From Rhabdophis nuchalis (lineage: Eukaryota; Chordata; Lepidosauria; Squamata; Natricidae), in contig CM077653.1 in assembly GCA_039707465.1 (NCBI GenBank), positions 1,797,001 to 1,861,000 on the forward strand: a stretch of DNA of 64,000 nucleotides, in the 5' to 3' direction. Position numbers and translations under genes: made by a program. Positions within the stretch are counted from its first letter, which is position 1; each line of letters starts with the position of its first letter. The notes below the pieces were generated by a model. That model made no database searches, was not told the origin of the DNA, and saw nothing but the letters and a program-made list of their open reading frames with translations. Below, piece after piece: positions 63,527 to 64,000 of the stretch.

Positions 63527-63840
63527 CAGGGGTCTCTGAACTTGGCCACTTTAAGGCTTGTGGACTTCAATTCCCAGAATTTCCTTGCCAGCCAGCCTCT
63601 GGGCTATATATTATTTCAACAACCCAACATTGAAATAAAATCCATCCAAAGGGCCATTAACTCCAGTCCCGTCTGATGCTTTTCCCAAATACAATAGAGG
63701 GGTGGGAAACCATGGAAAAGGGGGCATTTCCTTCCTGAAAATAAGGAGCTGCTTAAAGCTTCTGCTGCCAACCCTGCCGGCTGGGAATTCTGGGAGTTGA
63801 AGTCCACAAGTCTTAAATTCGGCAAGTTTGCAGACTCCTG
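63527..63840. mobile_element. Palindromic hAT-type MITE with internal extra DNA
   Basis: Left arm CAGGGGTCTCTGAACTTGGC and right arm GGCAAGTTTGCAGACTCCTG about 170 bases apart. Confidence 0.65.
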
Positions 63841-64000
63841 ATCTAGAGGATCCTTTTTTTTTCATTTTTTTGAAACGGGAGCAATTGGGAGGGAGGGCCA
63901 TGGCTTCGTTTCCAAGTAGAAACGTGACGCAAAGATGAAAAGAGAACAGAGTGTGTCTAATTGGAAAGAAATGAGCAAACACATGAAATGGTGGCTTGAG

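Larger units (their letters stand above)
61777..64000. other. NCAM1 intron between exons 7 and 8 (partial)
   Basis: Two SINEs, the X-box, and a MITE split into halves (63527-63600 and 63766-63840). No VASE exon and no exon 7 were seen. Region 62300-63500 otherwise looks unique. Confidence 0.6.

Noticed and set aside
61777..64000. VASE (30-base) exon between NCAM1 exons 7 and 8
   Set aside because: No AG-30 bases-GT unit with a product like the mammalian ASWTRPEKQE was seen; it may lie beyond 64000 or be absent.

Overview
The window is vertebrate nuclear DNA and carries parts of two neighbouring genes, both read on the minus strand: the 3' two thirds of NCAM1 (right and centre) and the 5' half of TTC12 (left). 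NCAM1-TTC12 in tandem is the conserved start of the vertebrate NCAM1-TTC12-ANKK1-DRD2 block. The repeats point to a squamate reptile, probably a snake: Sauria-type SINEs ending in a Bov-B-like tail, a Bov-B LINE fragment, CR1 3' ends running into pentanucleotide microsatellites, tRNA-derived SINEs, and more than twenty copies of a palindromic hAT-type MITE. The species cannot be named from this.

Layout by coordinate. 1-2176 is a TTC12 intron; later TTC12 exons lie off the left edge. 2177-13498 holds TTC12 coding exons 1-12 (minus strand, 389 complete codons). All splice phases join, and every intron is GT..AG. 13370-13800 is a GC-rich TATA-less promoter with an X-box (RFX site) about 75 bp upstream of the TTC12 ATG. 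13600-16730 is intergenic and repeat-rich. About 16731-21974 reads as the long 3' UTR of transmembrane NCAM1, with three poly(A) signals and several repeat insertions. 21975-61776 holds NCAM1 exons 19 down to 8 in the usual numbering. 61777-64000 is the intron between exons 7 and 8.

The NCAM1 exons are laid out for all three main isoforms. Exon 15 (32668-32747) encodes the GPI-anchor C-terminus of NCAM-120 and has its own stop codon. Exons 16, 17 and 19 encode the membrane segment and short tail of NCAM-140. Exon 18 (24137-24895) is the 253-residue insert of NCAM-180. A 15-base exon at 52960-52974 fits the muscle-specific 'a' exon between exons 12 and 13. TTC12 is a cytoplasmic assembly factor for axonemal dyneins, and NCAM1 is a cell-surface adhesion receptor. 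They share strand and neighbourhood, not a pathway.

No operon, CRISPR, phage or other novel gene system is present. The most interesting material is non-coding: the palindromic MITE family with 8-bp target duplications; three long hairpins next to dinucleotide repeats; two solo-LTR families, one with an open acidic reading frame in its 5' part; the microexon candidates; and the X-boxes. All exon boundaries were deduced by eye from splice signals, phase and recalled mammalian or chicken protein sequences, without alignment.
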